From contig NZ_JACCBD010000001.1 of the NCBI RefSeq assembly GCF_013409595.1, positions 310,001 through 374,000 on the forward strand: a stretch of DNA of 64,000 bases, written 5' to 3'. This stretch comes from Leucobacter aridicollis. Its GTDB lineage: Bacteria; Actinomycetota; Actinomycetes; Actinomycetales; Microbacteriaceae. The notes under the pieces are model-generated. The model did not search any database, was not told the DNA's origin, and saw only the letters and a list, made by a program, of their open reading frames with translations. Below are positions 54,120 through 62,868 of the stretch, piece after piece (position 1 is the stretch's first letter; the number at the start of each line of letters is the position of its first letter). The translations under genes were made by a program, and so were the position numbers.

Positions 54120-55377
54120 CCTCGTCGGCAGGCCCGGCGGCGCTGACTGGCAGCAGAATCGCGTTGGCGAATGCAATCAGCCGCGCGGCGGCCGCATCGT
54201 CGAATGCCGGGACCATCGCGAGCTGATCACCGATCAGAACGAATACTGTGTAAAGCTTGACGGCGGCCTCGCGGTCGTTCAAGTCCGGGTAGACCTCGCG
54301 AAGGCACTTCACCCAAATGGACAAGTGCTCTTGCTGCATCTTGCGAAGGCGGCGACGGTCGCCGTCGAGAAGGTTGGCCTGCTCTGCGAAGTACATCCGC
54401 ATGAGGTTCGCGTCTCGGAAAGAGAGCTCGACATACGACTTCGTTAGCGCGCGAAGTCGCTCTACCGGAGTAGTTCCAGTCGCCTCCGCACCTCGCGCAG
54501 TTTCGATGAGCCATTCAGAGGCGCGGTCGAAGGCTGCCATGAGGAGGGCCGGTTTGCCGTCAAAGTGCCGATAGATACCAGAAGGGGTGAGAGCTACCTC
54601 CCCGGCTATCTGCTCGACGGTCACTGCGTTGTAGCCGTGAGCGGCGAAGAGCCTCACGCTGGCATCGATGAGCTGCTCTCGCCGAGATGCGGCGGGTGGC
54701 ACCGTCGGGGAGGCGTTGTCTGCTGCGTCTGCCGCCGGAACGCCCGCCGCGGGCTGCTCGCGCAACGCGTCAAGGCTCAGATCGAGGAGGCTCCACGCGG
54801 ATGCCTGGAGCAGTTCGCGCAACCGCGGTCGTGCAACGATGGTGTCGTGCCGGGTGATACTTGCCAGCGCGGTCAGCGCGCCGGCGACGAGATACATCCG
54901 CTCCGTGTCGTCGACGTCCGGGCGATACACCTTATGGATGTCGTAGAGCCGTTGACCGAGGAGCCCGAACCCTGAGCTGAACTTGATCCGGTCCGACTTC
55001 TCGAGGTAGAGACCGGCCCAGCGATAGATCCCTGCAGTGGCCCGGGTCTCAATGTCTACGGAGCACACGTCGTCGATGAGCCGTGCCGCAACAGTCTTGG
55101 CCTCTTCCGGCGATGAGACCGGTATTCCCGCAACTTCTTCTGTCGCGTCAAGTAGACGGTTGACGACAGCGACTGCGGTTTGTGCGAAGAGCGCATACTT
55201 ATTTGGGAAGTGGCGGTAGAGGGCGGGAGCCGAAATCCCGACCGAATCAGCGATGTCCTGCATGCTCACGGGGTGGTAGCCATGGCGCGAAAATGCCACC
55301 GCAGCAGCTTGCTCAATGCGCTGCTTCCGGTCGGGCGGTCGCACACGCTTAGGCGTGACGGGCTTCCGTGTAGGCAC
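54085..55377 (-). CDS. Tandem double-TetR transcriptional regulator
   Basis: 430 residues containing two complete TetR units. The first (about 15-215) has the DNA-binding helix pair RIEQAAAVAFSRHGYHPVSM and ISAPALYRHFPNKYALFAQT; the second (about 232-410) has QLIDASVRLFAAHGYNAVTV and LTPSGIYRHFDGKPALLMAA. An Ala/Pro-rich linker near 210-232 joins them. TetR proteins normally dimerise from single-domain chains; here one chain could act as a built-in dimer. Ligand and target are unknown. It sits between the tad genes and topA, together with the DUF808 gene, and interrupts an otherwise conserved order. Confidence 0.9.
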   Translation of the reverse strand: MPTRKPVTPKRVRPPDRKQRIEQAAAVAFSRHGYHPVSMQDIADSVGISAPALYRHFPNKYALFAQTAVAVVNRLLDATEEVAGIPVSSPEEAKTVAARLIDDVCSVDIETRATAGIYRWAGLYLEKSDRIKFSSGFGLLGQRLYDIHKVYRPDVDDTERMYLVAGALTALASITRHDTIVARPRLRELLQASAWSLLDLSLDALREQPAAGVPAADAADNASPTVPPAASRREQLIDASVRLFAAHGYNAVTVEQIAGEVALTPSGIYRHFDGKPALLMAAFDRASEWLIETARGAEATGTTPVERLRALTKSYVELSFRDANLMRMYFAEQANLLDGDRRRLRKMQQEHLSIWVKCLREVYPDLNDREAAVKLYTVFVLIGDQLAMVPAFDDAAAARLIAFANAILLPVSAAGPADEVTAAVPLAPAS

Positions 55378-55495
55378 GCTGTCAGTTTACCGTCGGCGGA
55401 CACCGTGGTGACTGTGAACAATCGTTGGTACTCATGGGCGAAAGCTCAGAGCCTGCCTCTCTCTGGAGTGGGAGGTGCTAGCGCGAAGCTCTGAC

Positions 55496-56434
55496 TCAGT
55501 GCGAGACGGGCTTCTTGAAGCGGAGCCTTGCGATGAGTCCGAGCACGAGCATCACGACGAGGCCCCACGCGAGGCCAAAAATCGCGGACAGGCCGGAATC
55601 GACGAACCAGGCGACGACACCTGGGAGCGGTGCTGCATGGACGATCCCGCTGACGATGTCGTAGGGAGCGCTGACACCGACCTCTGCGAGGTTGACAAGC
55701 AAGATATGGCCGCCGACCCAAAGCATCGCGAGGGCGCCCACGACGGTGAGCGCGCGGAACACCCACGGCATCGCCTTCACGAGGCCGCGGCCGATCGCCT
55801 GCAGCGCCTGCGCGGGCCGCTTGATGAGCCAGAACCCGACGTCGTCCATCCTGATGAGCAGCGCGACCGTTCCGTAGACGGCGACGGTCATGAGGAGCCC
55901 GACAACGATGAGCGTTGCGAGCCTGATGCCCCAGGACGAAGCCTCAATATTCGCAAGCGAGATGAGCATGATCTCGATGCTCAGCACCAGATCCGTGCGC
56001 ACAGCGCTCGACACCATCTGCTTCTCATCGGTCGCGGTGCGCTCGACGACCTGTTCGACGTCAGCCTTCGCCGCGTGGCTTGGGCGGATCCAATGCCACA
56101 CCTTCTCCGCGCCCTCATAGGCAAGGTAGGTGCCGCCGAGGATGAGCAGCCATGGGAAGATCCACGGGGCCCACGCGCTCAACACCATGATGCCCGCGAT
56201 GATGATCGCCTTGTTCAAGAGCGAACCGCGCGTGATCTTCCACACCACGGGAAGCTCACGCTTCGGTGTGAGCCCCTGCACATACTGGGGTGACACGGCG
56301 GCGTCGTCGATGACGACGCCGGCCGCCTTCGCGGAGGCCTTGGCGGCTCCGGCCACGACGTCGTCGATGGATGCGGCCGCGGCACGTGCGAGCACGGCAA
56401 TGTCGTCAAGCAGGGCGAAGAAACTAGCGCTCAC
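55496..56434 (-). CDS. DUF808 family membrane protein (YedI-like)
   Basis: 312 residues from a GTG start. DUF808 pattern: SASFFALLDDIAVLARAAAA at the N-terminus, DDAAVSPQYVQGLTPKRELP, WKITRGSLLNKAIIIAGIMV and GTYLAYEGAEKVWHW. Six or so membrane helices and a basic end. Integral membrane protein of unknown function. It lies upstream of the double TetR gene on the same strand (118 bases apart), so the regulator may share its transcript or control it. Divergent from topA. Confidence 0.9.
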   Translation of the reverse strand: MSASFFALLDDIAVLARAAAASIDDVVAGAAKASAKAAGVVIDDAAVSPQYVQGLTPKRELPVVWKITRGSLLNKAIIIAGIMVLSAWAPWIFPWLLILGGTYLAYEGAEKVWHWIRPSHAAKADVEQVVERTATDEKQMVSSAVRTDLVLSIEIMLISLANIEASSWGIRLATLIVVGLLMTVAVYGTVALLIRMDDVGFWLIKRPAQALQAIGRGLVKAMPWVFRALTVVGALAMLWVGGHILLVNLAEVGVSAPYDIVSGIVHAAPLPGVVAWFVDSGLSAIFGLAWGLVVMLVLGLIARLRFKKPVSH

Positions 56435-56623
56435 GTGTGGTGCCTCTATGTAAGGGGAACGAATTGAAAATTAGGATAACCCGTGAACGGGCCAACGAGC
56501 TGCAACCAGGTCGGAACTCGGTGGAATGACAGATTCTCACGCGACTGTGTGTATCGTTGCGGTGCAGGGAGCCCTGCGCGACGAATCGCGTGTACGGGAT
56601 AAAAAGGCGAGAATTGGAGTGCC

Positions 56624-59452
56624 GTGGGGAAAAAGCTAGTCATCGTGGAGTCGCCGACCAAGGCGCGCACGATTGGTGGTTACCTCGGTGATGACTACGA
56701 GGTGCGGTCGTCCGTCGGACACGTCCGCGATCTCGCCGAACCGTCGGAGCTCCCGGCGGAGCTCAAGAAGGGGCCGTTCGGCAAGTTCGGCGTCGACGTT
56801 GAGAACGGCTTCGCTCCCTACTATGTCGTCAATGACAATAAGAAGAAGACCGTCGCCGAGCTGAAGCGCGCGCTCAAGGGCGCCGACGAGCTCTTCCTCG
56901 CAACTGATGAGGACCGCGAGGGTGAGGCCATCGCGTGGCACCTGCTCGAGGTGCTGAAGCCGAAGGTGCCGGTGCACCGCATGGTGTTCCACGAGATCAC
57001 CAAGGACGCGATCGCCGAAGCACAACGAAACACCCGCGAGCTCGACACCGCGCTCGTCGATGCGCAGGAGACCCGGCGCATCCTTGACCGCCTGTACGGC
57101 TACGACATCTCACCGGTGCTCTGGCGCAAGGTTGCGCCCAAGCTCTCGGCGGGCCGCGTGCAGTCCGCGGCGACCCGACTCGTCGTTGATCGCGAGCGGG
57201 AGCGCCTCGCCTTCCGCGCCGCAGAATACTGGAGCATCGCCGCGCGCTTCAGCCCCGCCGAGGACGCGCCGGATCGCGTGCCGTTCGAGGCAAAGCTCGT
57301 CAGGCTCGACGGCAACCGCGTCGCGTCCGGTGGCGACTTCGACGACACCGGAATGCTCACCGCGAAGGCAACCGGCGCCGGCGTGATCGCGCTTGACGGC
57401 ACCAGGGCAGAGGCGATCGCCGCCGCCCTCGGCGAGGGCCCCGTGGCGCTCGTCCGTGCGCTCGAGACGAAGCCGCACACGCGCCGCCCGGCGGCCCCGT
57501 TCACCACCTCGACGCTGCAGCAGGAGGCCTCGCGAAAGCTCCGCTTCAGCTCGCGGCAGACGATGTCGTTCGCACAGTCGCTCTACGAGAACGGCTACAT
57601 CACCTATATGCGTACCGACTCGCCGACGCTCTCGAAGCAGGCGCTCGAGGCGGCACGCAGCCAGGCCGCCTCGCTCTACGGCGCCGAGACTGTGCCCGAC
57701 AAGCCGCGCGTTTACACCGGCAAGGCGAAGGGTGCGCAGGAAGCGCACGAGGCGATCCGGCCCGCCGGCGATACGTTTGTCCGCCCGAGCGAACTCAAGG
57801 GCAAGCTCACCCAGGGCGAGTTCGCGCTGTACGACCTCATCTGGAAGCGCACGGTCGCGAGCCAGATGGCCGACGCGAAGGGCTCAACGGCGACGGTCAC
57901 GCTTGGCGTCGCTGTCGCTGAGGGCTCCGCGAGCACCGACGCCGAGTTCACCGCGAGCGGCACCGTCATCACGTTCCCCGGCTTCCTCCTCGCCTACGAA
58001 GAAGGCAAGGATGAGAAGCGCGGCGACGCCGAGAAGAACAACGTCTCGCTCCCGCAGCTGACGGAGGGCCAGGCCCTCGGCGTCAGCGAGGCCCTCGCGA
58101 AGCAGCACGAGACGAGCCCGCCGCCGCGCTACACGGAGGCGAGCCTCACCAAGCGCTTCGAAGAGCTCGGCATTGGACGGCCGTCGACGTACTCGTCGAC
58201 AATCTCGACCATCATGGACCGCGGCTACGTCTCGAAGCAGGGCCAGGCGCTCGTGCCGAGCTGGATCGCGTTCTCGGTCGTGCGTCTGCTCGAGGAACAC
58301 TTCGCGGCGCTCGTCGACTACGACTTCACCGCAGAAATGGAGAGCGACCTCGACGAGATCGCGGCCGGCCAGACCGACCGCTCCGAGTGGCTGAAGGAGT
58401 TCTACTTCGGCACCGACAACCACCCGGGTCTCCGCGGCGTCGTTGATAACCTCGGCGAGATCGATGCGCGCGCGATCAACACGATCCGGATCGACGACCA
58501 GATCTCGCTTCGCAACGGCAAGTATGGCCCCTATCTTGAGGTCTTCGACGAGAAGAGCGAGGTCGACGAGAACGGCGAGCTCAAGCCGCGCAGCGTGAAC
58601 ATTCCTGACGGGATGGCGCCTGACGAGCTTACGCCCGAGCGCGCGCACGAGCTCGCCGACGCCGAGCCCGCTGAGGATCGCGTCGTCGGCCTGCACCCGG
58701 TCACCGGCAAGCGCGTCATCGCGAAGAACGGCCGCTTCGGCCCGTACGTGCAGGAGCTGCCGAACGAGGACGAGGAACTCCCGAAGGGCGAGAAGCCCCG
58801 CACCGCGTCGCTCTTCAAGTCGATGGACCCCGCGACGGTCGACCTTGATACGGCCGTGGCCCTCCTCGACCTGCCCCGTGTCGTTGGCAATGATCCCGAG
58901 TCCGGCGACCCGATCACGGCGCAGAACGGCCGCTACGGCCCGTACCTGAAGAAGGGTACGGAGACTCGCACGCTGCCGAGCGAGGACTCGATCTTCTCGA
59001 TCGACCTCCCTGGCGCGCTCGAGGTGCTCGCGCAGCCGAAGTACGGTGCCCGCAAGGCGAGCTCGGCGCTGAAGGAGTTCGACGCCGACCCCGTCAGCGG
59101 CAAGCCGGTGAAGGTGAAGGACGGCCGCTTCGGCCCGTACGTCACCGACGGCGAGACGAATGCGACGATCCCGCGGGGCGACTCGGTCGAGGAGATCACG
59201 TTCGAGCGCGCGATCGACCTGCTCGCTATTAAGCGCGCGAAGGGCCCCGCCAAGAAGAAGGCGCCAGCGAAGAAGAAGGCTCCCGCCAAGAAGCCGGCAG
59301 CGAAGAAGCCGGCAGCCAAGAAGTCGACGGCAGCGAAGAAGGACGTCGATCCGGCGCGTTCGGCCGCCGCGAAGAAGGCCGCCGAGACGCGCAAGGCGAA
59401 CGCCGCGAAGAAGGCGGCGGAGGCTGCTGCCGCGGCCGAGGCCGCAGAGTAG
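56624..59452 (+). CDS. topA: DNA topoisomerase I
   Basis: 942 residues from a GTG start. The Toprim domain (KKLVIVESPTKARTIGGYLG; DEDREGEAIAWHLLEV), the active-site Tyr328 in ENGYITYMRTDSPTLS, and the GIGRPSTYSSTISTIMDRGY block are intact. Four repeats follow of the type found in actinobacterial TopA C-termini (GRFGPYVQEL, GRYGPYLKKG, GRFGPYVTDG). The final about 80 residues form a Lys/Ala-rich tail (KKKAPAKK-type repeats) that binds DNA and aids processivity in Actinobacteria. It relaxes negative supercoils. tmk follows 7 bases later. Confidence 0.98.
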   Translation: MGKKLVIVESPTKARTIGGYLGDDYEVRSSVGHVRDLAEPSELPAELKKGPFGKFGVDVENGFAPYYVVNDNKKKTVAELKRALKGADELFLATDEDREGEAIAWHLLEVLKPKVPVHRMVFHEITKDAIAEAQRNTRELDTALVDAQETRRILDRLYGYDISPVLWRKVAPKLSAGRVQSAATRLVVDRERERLAFRAAEYWSIAARFSPAEDAPDRVPFEAKLVRLDGNRVASGGDFDDTGMLTAKATGAGVIALDGTRAEAIAAALGEGPVALVRALETKPHTRRPAAPFTTSTLQQEASRKLRFSSRQTMSFAQSLYENGYITYMRTDSPTLSKQALEAARSQAASLYGAETVPDKPRVYTGKAKGAQEAHEAIRPAGDTFVRPSELKGKLTQGEFALYDLIWKRTVASQMADAKGSTATVTLGVAVAEGSASTDAEFTASGTVITFPGFLLAYEEGKDEKRGDAEKNNVSLPQLTEGQALGVSEALAKQHETSPPPRYTEASLTKRFEELGIGRPSTYSSTISTIMDRGYVSKQGQALVPSWIAFSVVRLLEEHFAALVDYDFTAEMESDLDEIAAGQTDRSEWLKEFYFGTDNHPGLRGVVDNLGEIDARAINTIRIDDQISLRNGKYGPYLEVFDEKSEVDENGELKPRSVNIPDGMAPDELTPERAHELADAEPAEDRVVGLHPVTGKRVIAKNGRFGPYVQELPNEDEELPKGEKPRTASLFKSMDPATVDLDTAVALLDLPRVVGNDPESGDPITAQNGRYGPYLKKGTETRTLPSEDSIFSIDLPGALEVLAQPKYGARKASSALKEFDADPVSGKPVKVKDGRFGPYVTDGETNATIPRGDSVEEITFERAIDLLAIKRAKGPAKKKAPAKKKAPAKKPAAKKPAAKKSTAAKKDVDPARSAAAKKAAETRKANAAKKAAEAAAAAEAAE

Positions 59453-59459
59453 GCCCCGC

Positions 59460-60080
59460 ATGTTCATCACCCTCGAGGGCGGGGACAGCGTCGGCAAAAC
59501 GACGCAGGCGGCGATGCTCGAGGCCTGGCTGACCAGCGAGGGCCGCGAGGTCGTGCGCACGCGGGAGCCGGGCGGCACACCGCTCGGCGTCGAGGTGCGC
59601 AGGTTGCTGCTGCACGGAGGCGACGAGATCGGTGCCGTTGACCCACGCGCCGAGGCGCTGCTGTACGCGGCGGACCGCGCGCAGCACGTTGCAAAGGTGG
59701 TTCGGCCCGCGATTGAGCGCGGCGCGGTCGTCGTGCAGGATCGGTACATCGACTCCTCCCTCGCCTACCAGGGCGCAGGCCGAGTCCTCGACGTCGATGA
59801 GGTCCGCCGCATCAGCGAGTGGGCGGTCGGGGGGTTGTGGCCCGACGTCACGGTGCTGTTCGACCTCGCGCCAGAGATCGCGGCCGGCAGGCGCTCGTCG
59901 CGAGACGACGACAGGCTTGAGGCCGAGCGGCAGGAGTTCCACGAGGCCGTCCGGGCCGCCTACCACGGGCTCGCTGCGGCGTCGCCGGAGCGATTCCTCG
60001 TCGTCGACGCCTCGGGAACTCCCGAGGAGATCCACGCCGTCGTGCGTGCCCGGGTCGCGGAGCGCCTCGCCGCAGCCTGA
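59460..60080 (+). CDS. tmk: Thymidylate kinase
   Basis: 206 residues from the ATG at 59460 (longer upstream frame overlaps topA). P-loop FITLEGGDSVGKTTQ (Ser where most members have Gly), DR-motif VVQDRYIDSSLAYQGAGR and the lid segment with RRSSRDDDRLEAE. It makes dTDP from dTMP. The order topA-tmk is typical of Actinobacteria, where holB (delta' subunit) normally comes next; here a 173-base gap without a gene and then hemA follow. Confidence 0.97.
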   Translation: MFITLEGGDSVGKTTQAAMLEAWLTSEGREVVRTREPGGTPLGVEVRRLLLHGGDEIGAVDPRAEALLYAADRAQHVAKVVRPAIERGAVVVQDRYIDSSLAYQGAGRVLDVDEVRRISEWAVGGLWPDVTVLFDLAPEIAAGRRSSRDDDRLEAERQEFHEAVRAAYHGLAAASPERFLVVDASGTPEEIHAVVRARVAERLAAA

Positions 60081-60253
60081 CGTCCGCGTACCGCCGGCAC
60101 CTGCTGGTTTCGAGCGCGAGCGAGGCGCTTCCCTGCAAAAGAGCACTGTTCTCGCAGTGGGGAACTACCTGTTCGGCAGGAAAAGCCCTGTTTGGCGGGG
60201 GGAGGTTTGAGGGTGAGCCCGTGATTCGGCCAGCCGGCGAGGTGGGATCGGAC

Positions 60254-61648
60254 TCAGTCGGCGTGGGTGGGGCCGCCGGACTGGGTCTCGATACCGAAGA
60301 GCGTCTCGAGCGCCTCGGCAGCGGCGGGCACGCGGCCCTCGCGCCCGAGTGTGCGGATCCGCGTCATCGGCGTGTGCAGTAGCTTGCCCGTGAACCGGCG
60401 CAGCGCGGCCTCGTAGTCGGCCGTGACGAAGGTGGCATCGGCGCCAGTACGGTCGGAAGCCACGCCAGTACGGTCGGAAGCCACGCCGGTGCCAGCGCCG
60501 GTGCCTGTGCCAGAGCCGGTGTCAGCGCCAGCGCCAGTGGGCGATTCGAGGCCCGCGCCCGCCCCCGCCGAGGCCGCCGACTGCGAGGCCGCCCTGGCCC
60601 GGCAGAGCTCGTCTTCGAGAATGCCCATCACGTGCGTGCGGAGCGCGAGCAGCGCCGGCAGCGCGTCCCGTTCCGCCCGGGACGCGGAGAACTCGTCGGC
60701 GGCCTGTCGCACGATCTCGTGCGCTTCGGCCGCGGTGCTGAGCTCTTCGACGGGCGCGTGCTTTGACACCGTCTCGAGGTCGAGCAGTTCGATTCCGGGG
60801 AGCTCTGCGACGGCGTGTTCGATGTTCCTGGGCATCCCCAGGTCGATGAGCAGTCGCTCGTTCGTTTCGGCCGCCCCCGGGCGCAGCAGCTCGGCCGTGA
60901 GCACGGGCTCCTCCGCGCGGGTGCAGGCGACAACGACGTCGGCGGCGCTGAGCGCCTCCGCGAGTTCGCCCTGCGGTACGACGATGAGGTCGTGCTCTGC
61001 GGCGTAGGTCTCGGCCCTGCCCGAGGGGGAGTACACCCGGATCGCACCCGCCCCGCGCGCCCGAAGCGCCGCCACCGTGGCGCCGGCGTAGGCGCCCGTG
61101 CCGATGAGCAGCACGTGTGCGGAACCCCAATCTGCCACCCGGGCCTCCGCCATGCGCAGCGCGAGCCGCACGAGCGACCGGCCGGCCGAGCGGATGTCGG
61201 TGCGGTGCCCCACCTCGCGCGAGGTGCGGGTCGCGGTGCGGAAGAGATGCTCGAGGTCGTGGGTGAGCGTGCCGCGGGCCCGTGCGTCGTCGTGGGCGCG
61301 CCTGACCTGGCCCGCGATCTCGCTCTCGCCGACCACGGCCGACTGCAGGCCGGCGGCGACGGCGAAGAGGTGCGCCGCGGTGTCGTGATCGGTGGCGCTG
61401 CTCGAGGCGGCCGCGAGCTCGGCGACGTCGATCCCCGTTGACGCAGCGACGCGCGCGAGCACCGGCTCCGGCCTGCCCTGGCCCGTCTCGGCGTAGATCT
61501 CGAAGCGGTTGCATGTCGCGAGGACGACCGAGCCGACGGTGAGCGTGGGGTCGTCGAGCCCCGCCGCGATGTCCTCGGAGCGCTTCGAGAGGGCCTCAAG
61601 GAGCTCGAACGGCGCGCGTTCGAGGCTGAAAGAAAGGGAAAGAAGCAT
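60254..61648 (-). CDS. hemA: Glutamyl-tRNA reductase with low-complexity insert
   Basis: 464 residues from the ATG at 61648; the open frame extends 18 codons further but this start fits the family (MLLSLSFSLERAPFELLEAL). Nucleophile Cys46 in LATCNRFEIYAE, GESEIAGQVRRAHDDARARG, nucleotide-binding LLIGTGAYAGATVAALRARG and IDLGMPRNIEHAVAELPG. It reduces glutamyl-tRNA to glutamate semialdehyde, the first step of C5 haem synthesis. Between residues about 375 and 430, in the dimerisation domain, is a Gly/Ala/Thr-rich insert including a tandem VASDRTG repeat. Divergent from hemE. Confidence 0.95.
   Translation of the reverse strand: MLLSLSFSLERAPFELLEALSKRSEDIAAGLDDPTLTVGSVVLATCNRFEIYAETGQGRPEPVLARVAASTGIDVAELAAASSSATDHDTAAHLFAVAAGLQSAVVGESEIAGQVRRAHDDARARGTLTHDLEHLFRTATRTSREVGHRTDIRSAGRSLVRLALRMAEARVADWGSAHVLLIGTGAYAGATVAALRARGAGAIRVYSPSGRAETYAAEHDLIVVPQGELAEALSAADVVVACTRAEEPVLTAELLRPGAAETNERLLIDLGMPRNIEHAVAELPGIELLDLETVSKHAPVEELSTAAEAHEIVRQAADEFSASRAERDALPALLALRTHVMGILEDELCRARAASQSAASAGAGAGLESPTGAGADTGSGTGTGAGTGVASDRTGVASDRTGADATFVTADYEAALRRFTGKLLHTPMTRIRTLGREGRVPAAAEALETLFGIETQSGGPTHAD
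60443..60484. repeat. Tandem 21-bp repeat in hemA
   Basis: GCCAGTACGGTCGGAAGCCA plus C occurs twice in direct succession (60443-60463 and 60464-60484), perfect copies. It encodes the heptapeptide VASDRTG twice on the minus strand. The repeat is in frame and may vary in copy number by slippage. Confidence 0.9.
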
Positions 61649-61713
61649 GCGCGTTTCTGTGATCGTGAGGGTGATCTGGCTGACGAAAAGCAAGCAAATC
61701 ACGCGAACCTGAG

Positions 61714-61741
61714 CACATCAGATTTATCACATCAGATCTAT
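61714..61741. repeat. Tandem 14-bp repeat in the hemA-hemE intergenic region
   Basis: CACATCAGATTTAT (61714-61727) and CACATCAGATCTAT (61728-61741), one mismatch. It covers the -35 position of the hemE promoter (-10 TACTAT at 61746-61751) and lies upstream of hemA on the other strand. Likely a binding site for a regulator of haem synthesis (inference). Confidence 0.7.
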
Positions 61742-61745
61742 GGGT

Positions 61746-61751
61746 TACTAT
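61746..61751 (+). promoter_or_regulatory. -10 box TACTAT of leaderless hemE
   Basis: TACTAT ends 7 bases before the ATG at 61759; there is no Shine-Dalgarno. Confidence 0.55.
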
Positions 61752-61758
61752 CTCGGCG

Positions 61759-62868
61759 ATGAAACTTCTCAGCGAAACCCATCCGCTCGTCACCGGGCGT
61801 ACCAGCAACTCCCCGCTCGTTCGCGCCCTCCGGGGCGAGCGGCCCGACCGCGTGCCCGTGTGGTTCATGCGGCAGGCGGGCCGCTCGCTGCCCGAGTACC
61901 GGGCGCTGCGCTCCGAGCATCGTATGCTCGACGCCTGTCTCAACCCTGAACTCGCGAGCGAGATCACGCTGCAGCCGGTGCGGCGGCACGGCGTCGACGC
62001 GGCGGTGTTCTTCAGCGACATCGTGGTGCCGCTGCTCCTCGCGGGCGTGGACGTCGACCTCGTCGCCGGCGTCGGCCCGGTCTTCGCGGAGCCCGTCCGC
62101 ACCGCGGCTGAGGTTGCGCTGTGCCGGGCCGAGTACACTCCGGAGCGGCTGCGGGCGGCGCTCGGTCCGATCCGAGAGGCCGTCGCGCTCACCGTCGCCG
62201 AGCTCGGCGAGACGCCGCTCATCGGCTTCGCCGGTGCGCCCTTCACGCTCGCGGCATACCTCGTCGAGGGGCGGCCGTCGCGCGAGCACCTGCGCGCTCG
62301 GACGCTCATGCAGTCTGACCCGGAGACCTGGCGTGCGCTGCTCTCGTGGACCGCGGAGCTCAGCGCCGTGTTCCTCGAGGCGCAGATCGAGGCCGGGGCG
62401 AGCGCGGTGCAGTTGTTCGACTCGTGGGCGGGGTCCCTGAGCGCCGCCGCGTACCGCGAGCACGTCGCCCCGGCGTCGCGGCAGGCGCTCGGGCTTGCGC
62501 GGCAGCTCGCGTACCCGCATCCGTGGGAGGCAGGAGCCCAGGCCCGTGTCCCCGTCATTCACTTCGCGGTGGGCTCCGGGCACCTCCTCGAAGAGCTCAC
62601 CGCCCTTGACCCAGATGCGGTCGGCGTCGACTGGCGCACGCCGCTCGACGAGGCGAGTGCGCGCCTGGGCGACAGGATGCCGCTTCAGGGCAATATCGAC
62701 CCCGCGTTCCTTGGCGCCCCGGCGGCAGTCCTCGACGCGCACGTCGCCGACGTGCTCGCCCGCGGGGAGCGGGCCCCGGCGCACATCCTGAACCTCGGCC
62801 ACGGTGTGCCGCCCGAGACGGACCCCGACGTGCTCACCCGCATCGTGCAGCTCGCGCATGCACGCTAG
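61759..62868 (+). CDS. hemE: Uroporphyrinogen decarboxylase
   Basis: 369 residues. Family signatures are complete: LVRALRGERPDRVPVWFMRQ with AGRSLPEYR, AAVFFSDIVVPLLLAGVD, IGFAGAPFTLAAYLVEG, VQLFDSWAGSLS and GNIDPAFL. It removes four carboxyl groups from uroporphyrinogen III to give coproporphyrinogen III. The hemG start lies inside its last codons (11-base overlap), so the two are translationally coupled. Confidence 0.98.
   Translation: MKLLSETHPLVTGRTSNSPLVRALRGERPDRVPVWFMRQAGRSLPEYRALRSEHRMLDACLNPELASEITLQPVRRHGVDAAVFFSDIVVPLLLAGVDVDLVAGVGPVFAEPVRTAAEVALCRAEYTPERLRAALGPIREAVALTVAELGETPLIGFAGAPFTLAAYLVEGRPSREHLRARTLMQSDPETWRALLSWTAELSAVFLEAQIEAGASAVQLFDSWAGSLSAAAYREHVAPASRQALGLARQLAYPHPWEAGAQARVPVIHFAVGSGHLLEELTALDPDAVGVDWRTPLDEASARLGDRMPLQGNIDPAFLGAPAAVLDAHVADVLARGERAPAHILNLGHGVPPETDPDVLTRIVQLAHAR

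Noticed and set aside
59230..59440. Lys/Ala codon repeats at the end of topA
   Set aside because: The repeated AAGAAGGC-type sequence is the normal basic tail of actinobacterial topoisomerase I and not an independent repeat element.
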